50,664 nt of DNA from Gnetum montanum (Eukaryota; Streptophyta; Gnetopsida; Gnetales; Gnetaceae). The notes below the pieces were generated by a model, which was not told the DNA's origin, ran no database searches, and saw nothing but the letters and a program-made list of their open reading frames with translations. Shown in pieces: positions 45,900-50,664 of the stretch. The DNA is taken from assembly GCA_015680685.1 (NCBI GenBank), contig MNCI01026285.1, forward strand, positions 2,924 through 53,587, in the 5' to 3' direction. The position numbers and the translations under genes were made by a program. The stretch's first letter is position 1; each line of letters begins with the position of its first letter.

Positions 45900-47787
45900 T
45901 TACAATAATCTTCTTCATCTTATATCTTTGAGGATGATAGTGAGAAAGGGAATAGGCATGAATTCTAACAAAAAATTATATTCTTCTCTCTCACAAAAAT
46001 ACTTTCATATGTGAGGTAATGATTTTCATCCCATGGAAGAAACATGATTATTATAGTATTTCCCAATAATGTATGATGATGCAAAATAAGAGTAGTACTT
46101 TTCAGTAAGGAAATGGACTTGTTTCCACTATGGCTAATTTAAAATTCCCTCCTATAATGGTATAGAAGGCCATGATGGACATTATTGGACTTATGGATAC
46201 TGAGATAATTATGGTGAACATGGCTAGTAGTTAGGGGGCATAGCATGCAGTATTTGGTTCATAGCCTATTGAGCTTCATGCTAGGAGGAAGAATGACATT
46301 AGAAAGATTATTGTGATGTAGAGAAATCACTCCAATAATGAGATTCTATCCCTTGTTGAAGTTGTGGCTAAAAATGGACCATAAGGATAAGAAATTTGCT
46401 TTTCTTTCACTTTTTCCTTGTGGTATAACTACCTTCACAGTTACTTTAACAACTTTATTTTTCAAATCCTTGAGACATGTTATTATCTTTTAGTTTAATA
46501 CATCACAAACCTTATCAACAAGATTGGCAAGATCTACCAAAGTCTTTTTCATTCTCATGCTTTCCTAAATATGGGCTTCAATAACATCAAAAGATTGAAT
46601 CTTAAGTTTAACATTATTTACATCCTTTTGACATTGGGAATTTATGTTGTTTTCCTCTTAATTAGTATGCTTATTTCATTCACCTTCCACTTTAGTTACA
46701 ACATCTAACATAGCAAAAATTTGAGCCAATGACATCTAGTAGACATCACTCATAACATACATATTTACCCTTTCATGAGTTTATGACCTTAGCCCTTCTA
46801 CTAGGTGCATTAATTAGTCATGTCTACTAAAATCATGATTTGAACATTTATTGAGCATGCAGTTGTACCAATTGATGGCTATATCTAGTAATTCATTGGT
46901 ATCTTACTTTCATCTTACTATTTTCTTTCCAAGGTTTGCAACTCTCAAGTATAAGATTAAAATCTAACATTGAAAGTTATTAACATGTCTATCCAAGAAT
47001 AGATGAATTTAAGTGAAATAGCTTGATACCATATCTTAGCACAATCAGTGAGTGTGTGGAGTTTCTACCACTCATTGTTTAACCCTTGCAACTCACATAA
47101 GATAATAAATATTTGAATATAAAGTTTTGGATCATCATTCAACTACCCAATGAATGCAAGAATTTCAACCATATTAACCTTTTTAATTTTTTTTATTGTC
47201 AATGTTTTCAAGTGGGATGCAAATTGTTTCATGAATTTGACTCTAGTAGGAATACTAAAATAATGGCTTATCCAAGCTATCATCACATTCATTCAAATGA
47301 AGGTAAGACAAATGTGGAATGATAAATGTGTTATATCATCCTAACTATAGCTTAAGCCCCATGAACAAAGATGCATGGTCCTCATTCCCCTAGAATCATT
47401 CACATTGGAGAAAAGTGTCTAGGAGAAGGTTATGCTTGCCTCCTAGCATGTATGCACTGGTACTCTTATTCTACAATCATATCATTAAGCTCTTGCTTCT
47501 TAGGAGAAACATAATCTACTTGTTATGGTAACATGGGTTTATAATCTACCAGATCCTTGATGAAGCCTTGATCACACAAAGCCTTCTCAAAGTTTTAAAG
47601 TGCAACTTCTTTAGGTCTTTTACAAAATCATTCATGTGTATTATGCTATCATCCTAGTTTGTATTGATAAAATTTCACCAAAATAGGTGATTCTACTTCA
47701 TTCCTTGTGTTTTTAAAGTGTTATAAAATCAACTTTAAAAAAATAAAAATTGCAAATGTACAAGCATTTCAAGGTATTCACCAAAGC
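45900..47787 (-). pseudogene. Athila-type gag of element C
   Basis: Starting just inside the PBS, the minus strand shows a decayed gag. LLDIAINWYNCMLNKCSNHD near 46820-46880 and HERVNMYVMSDV near 46750 match the Athila gag pattern WERYKDLLRKCPHHG...FYNGL. The frame is kept over long stretches with TAG/TAA stops. The corresponding pol is not found; element D gag begins to the left, so C is truncated or interrupted near 45900. Confidence 0.55.
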
Positions 47788-47806
47788 CTTCCCAACAATG
47801 GCACTA
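47788..47806 (-). other. Element C primer binding site (tRNA-Asp type)
   Basis: The minus strand reads TAGTGCCATTGTTGGGAA, one base from the LTR edge. It corresponds to TGGCGCCGTTG(C/T)CGGGGA with mostly G>A and C>T changes. Confidence 0.75.
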
Positions 47807-47807
47807 A

Positions 47808-49144
47808 TGATAGAGGTCTCACTACTTTGGACTAATAGAAGTTATCATAAAAATCACAATGCAATCCAATTATAAGCTTCAAGAACAATGTTAAGTGCGT
47901 TGCCAAGACCACTCATGTACATCATTGTGTTCAAAAAATAAAAAGAAGATTATAATACATACAATATAGTAAAAAAACATGTGTTTTCATAGTAAAAGAT
48001 AAAAAGAATATTTATAATTCTATGTTTTATAATTTTATGGATTTTACAATTATAAGAAACAAAAAAATAATAAATAAACATGCATTATAGTTCCTCTTAG
48101 GGACAGGCATAACATCACACATGAAACATAAATAAAAATAACTCTTAGTTATAACCTTGATGACCAAACACTATGTCGTATAGTTATGACCTCGTTGGGA
48201 AAGGATGAAACACCATAGCCTAAGAAAATAAGAATAAATATTTTGTTGGCTTTGATGTTTTATGAATGTTTTTGGTATTTTAGTATTTAAGGCAACAACA
48301 ATAGAACAAGAAAAAACCATAAGCTTTATTCACCACATAAACACTAACCTCCACAATAACAAAATGATTCCAGACTACATAAGCATGATAGTACTCTAAC
48401 AAATTTTAGCTACACTTGTGTGAAAATGATGACTTAAAATACATAAAACAGGGAAGAAAATTAACTTACTCAAGGAAGGAAGAGCTCTTCTCATGGAATT
48501 GGATGTCAAAAACTAAATAGAAATGTTTGAAATCATGTTTTTATTACATGTGATAGCTTATCTCAAGTATTTATAGTTTTCACATGGAAATGAAAGGGTT
48601 TCGTTAGCACCTAGTATTAACAAAGGCCCATCAATGTAATCCAAACTTACCATAGGCACATAAGAGACAAAGTTAGGAAAAGCAAACCTACCAAGGAATG
48701 TGTCAGTGTCCCTATGCTTACGTAGGGGATGCACTAATGTAGGGTAGTTAGTGCATCCCCTTCCCTTCCCCACCCCACATAGTGCCTGCCCACTACCCCC
48801 CCACCCAACTCCCTTTTCTCTCCTCGACCCCCTCCCCAACCCCCCCCCCCCCCCCTTCCTCCAACTTCCCAAAATTCACACTTTGCACTTTAATCTTAGG
48901 TATAATCTGAAACCTTAGAAAACATGTTGAAAGGGTCCTAGAACATCTAAATGAAGCTAAAATAATCCTAGAAAGCTTGGAACTATGCACACAAGCTTTA
49001 AGTATGACCCAAGAGGTAAAGGTAGATCTCAAAAGACTAAGAACCTCTACTAAAAATGCTAGACTATAAACACAGGACATTTGAACCACTTTTCAGATCT
49101 AGAAATTACAATTGACATATAAAATATCATTAGATGACTCATCA
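47808..49144 (-). repeat. LTR copy C2, 5' LTR of element C (1337 bp)
   Basis: The inner edge TGATAGAG abuts the PBS and the outer edge is GACTCATCA at 49144, so the minus strand starts TGATGAGTCATC. It aligns by eye with C1 (12691-13921) throughout, except for an extra C-rich segment at about 48757-48860. Flanking bases on the right are aaaag, which do not match the actag left of C1. Confidence 0.8.
48757..48860 (-). repeat. C-rich low-complexity insertion with C15 run
   Basis: About 100 bases of CCCC/CCTT tracts ending in 15 consecutive C (48841-48855). C1 lacks it, since the flanking bases there are nearly continuous. The G-rich minus strand has many G-runs that could form a quadruplex. 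Confidence 0.8.
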
Positions 49145-50284
49145 AAAAGCTAAAATATCATCACCAATGTATCTCCTCCTAGAAAATCATAGCATCTTTA
49201 CCTTGCTATTTTTATTCTTTAAATTCATATTCTAGCTTTAGCTAAATCAACTATGTTTTCTCATTTAATTTACATTGCACTATTTCATCTTGCATTTTAC
49301 AACTTTACTATCAATTTTAAACTTTTAAATATCATTTTCATCTACTACTTTATTTTGTTTTATTTTGTCTTATATGTTAGCTATCAAGAAAACTTAACAA
49401 TCCCATAAACATAGAAAACCATAAAAACATAAACACATAAATACAAATTCATAAATAGTAGTTCATTATGCCATAGTTCTTAATCTTCAAAACATTCATA
49501 TAAACAAAAATACATTATCTTACAAAGACATCAAAACCAATATCCCATCATTCCTTCTTTATCCCTTCGCCATAGGTACCACATCTTCAATTCCTATGAT
49601 TTTCCATCCCTCCTTCCTCTTTCCCTTTGTCATTTATTCATCATTGTTTCTAATATCTATTAGTAGTTTCTCTCTTGATTATTATAAGGCCTAACTACCT
49701 TCATTCTACTTCTCCTTAAGCTATTATTAGCCTAATTACCATTATTTTGAGCACACTATCTATGATCAATTAGGGGTAGTCTAGCTAGGGCTACACTATT
49801 ATCTATAGCAATGTCATCTATCATAACAACCATGTTTTACTTCATCTTAAGGATGGATCCTTCATTGGAAAAAAAATCAAGCATCATCAAGTTTTCTCTA
49901 CTCTTTTTTCGTCTCATTTACATTTTATTATTCTATTTTTGCTTCTCTCTCTATCTTTCTTTTTCTTTCTATCTCTCTTTCTTTGTCTATTTTCTTCTCT
50001 CTCTCTCTCTCTCCCTCTCTCTCTCATGCAATTTTATTTGTTTTTCCTAAATTCAACTTATTCCATTCTATTAATATTTCTTCCTACAACACCATATGGT
50101 AAGGATATTTATCTACAATCTACCTCATGTAGAGAGTAATAAGTGGCCTACCATTTTAAATCCATTTGAAGGTATGTTGAATTTGATTGGCATAGGGAGA
50201 AAATTAAATTTATCAACATCAACAATCATTAGAGTTTAGGACTTAGTCATGTTCACCTTTTATTACATAGAACTCCATCTTGAT
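49145..50284. other. AT-rich sequence, possible gypsy remnant
   Basis: No domain can be named. Minus-strand frames near 49600-49830 look faintly coding. The left part (49200-49500) is A/T-rich low complexity. Confidence 0.3.
49936..50030. repeat. Pyrimidine (CT/CTTT)n microsatellite
   Basis: Compound CTCTCT, TCTTTC and (CT)n tracts, ending CTCTCTCTCATG. The open frames across it are artefacts of composition. Confidence 0.9.
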
Positions 50285-50664
50285 TGATGAGTGGCGAGGT
50301 ACTCCTACACTCAACCATACGAAACAAGCGTCCCACGTGCAATCCAGTCGAACTCCGCAGATGGACTAGTTGTGGTACCTAGATAGTTAACCTTAGGTCA
50401 CAATTCGTTGTCTTCCCACCTAGACTAGTTTTGCATATGTCACGTATGGTTTAGTCTAGATGAGGTATATGATGTGTCCTAATCTATGCTACTCCTAAAG
50501 ACAATGGAAAAGAATATTAACTAAGCTAAACTAAGAGGAAAAGGGTAAGAAAATCTAATCTAGCCTAAGTGCGATGAGTAACTGATTCCTTGATCAACCG
50601 TACACATCTTGGACTTCGTGCATGACTACCACTAGGACTACCAAGCGTAGCTCCAAGGTACGCC
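50285..50664 (-). repeat. LTR3, truncated at the window edge
   Basis: The + strand starts TGATGAGTGGCGAGGTACTC and aligns by eye with LTR2 from 30669 and with the reverse complement of LTR1 down to its minisatellite. The sequence to its left has no PBS, so this is a 3' or solo LTR of an element lying to the right. CpG sites are well kept, so it is a younger copy. Confidence 0.85.

Noticed and set aside
49811-50139. Ser/Leu-rich open frames
   Set aside because: They are produced by the CT-rich microsatellite.
1-50664. CRISPR array, bacterial operons, riboswitches
   Set aside because: The repeats are LTRs, microsatellites and minisatellites, and all recognisable genes are plant retroelements.
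1-50664. tRNA or rRNA genes
   Set aside because: The only tRNA-related matches are primer binding sites of 12-18 bases.

Overview
The window looks like transposon-dominated nuclear DNA from a land plant, probably a seed plant with a large genome. It holds several LTR retrotransposons of the Ty3/gypsy (Athila/Tat) and Ty1/copia superfamilies and no intact host gene. Primer sites match plant patterns (tRNA-Asp-like in gypsy, tRNA-Met-like in copia). The introns seen are short and AT-rich. Nearly every coding frame is broken by TAG, TGA or TAA codons that one C>T or G>A change from CAG, CGA, CAA or TGG would produce, as expected of old, heavily methylated repeats. The sequence is a draft: there is a 305-base N gap and two single n positions, each beside a duplicated or inverted copy of local sequence. 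The species cannot be named from this window.

Layout. 1-5085: 3' part of a + strand gypsy element (A), with a long ORF3 (1230-4019), polypurine tract and 896-bp 3' LTR. 5086-5600: a proline-rich open frame and a tandem duplication. 5600-~11290: a minus-strand copia element (gag, PR, IN, RT-RH, PBS, LTR). 11540-12690: + strand gypsy protease fragment. 12691-13921: LTR copy C1. 13922-15690 and 18560-19560: two pieces of a minus-strand ORF3, separated by a less decayed block with a second copia 3' end and the assembly gap. 20941-20955: a PPT-like motif. 21633-22867: a + strand promoter-like site and spliced gene remnant. 23190-26900: minus-strand Tat-type gypsy pol (RT, two RNase H domains, IN). 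26900-29340: simple and tandem repeats. 29341-37552: gypsy element B (IN, RH, RT, PR, gag, PBS, 5' LTR), interrupted by a solo LTR (30669-31593) with target-site duplication. 37960-41089: a + strand five-exon gene remnant (H). 41570-45075: Tat-type protease and gag on the minus strand, possibly the front half of the 23-27 kb element. 45900-49144: Athila-type gag, PBS and LTR copy C2. 49145-50284: AT-rich sequence with a pyrimidine microsatellite. 50285-50664: truncated third LTR of the A family.

The most interesting pattern links the gypsy elements. In at least A and the C1/ORF3 element, a G-rich motif matching the element's own 3' polypurine tract lies upstream of an extra ORF. In A this ORF also follows a TATA-like site and a branch-point/3' splice-site signal; gene H has five exons with compatible phases. 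This suggests that an extra protein (a domain resembling the plant-transposon family plus coiled coil in A; undefined in H) was expressed from its own promoter or a spliced subgenomic RNA. All coding copies here are dead.
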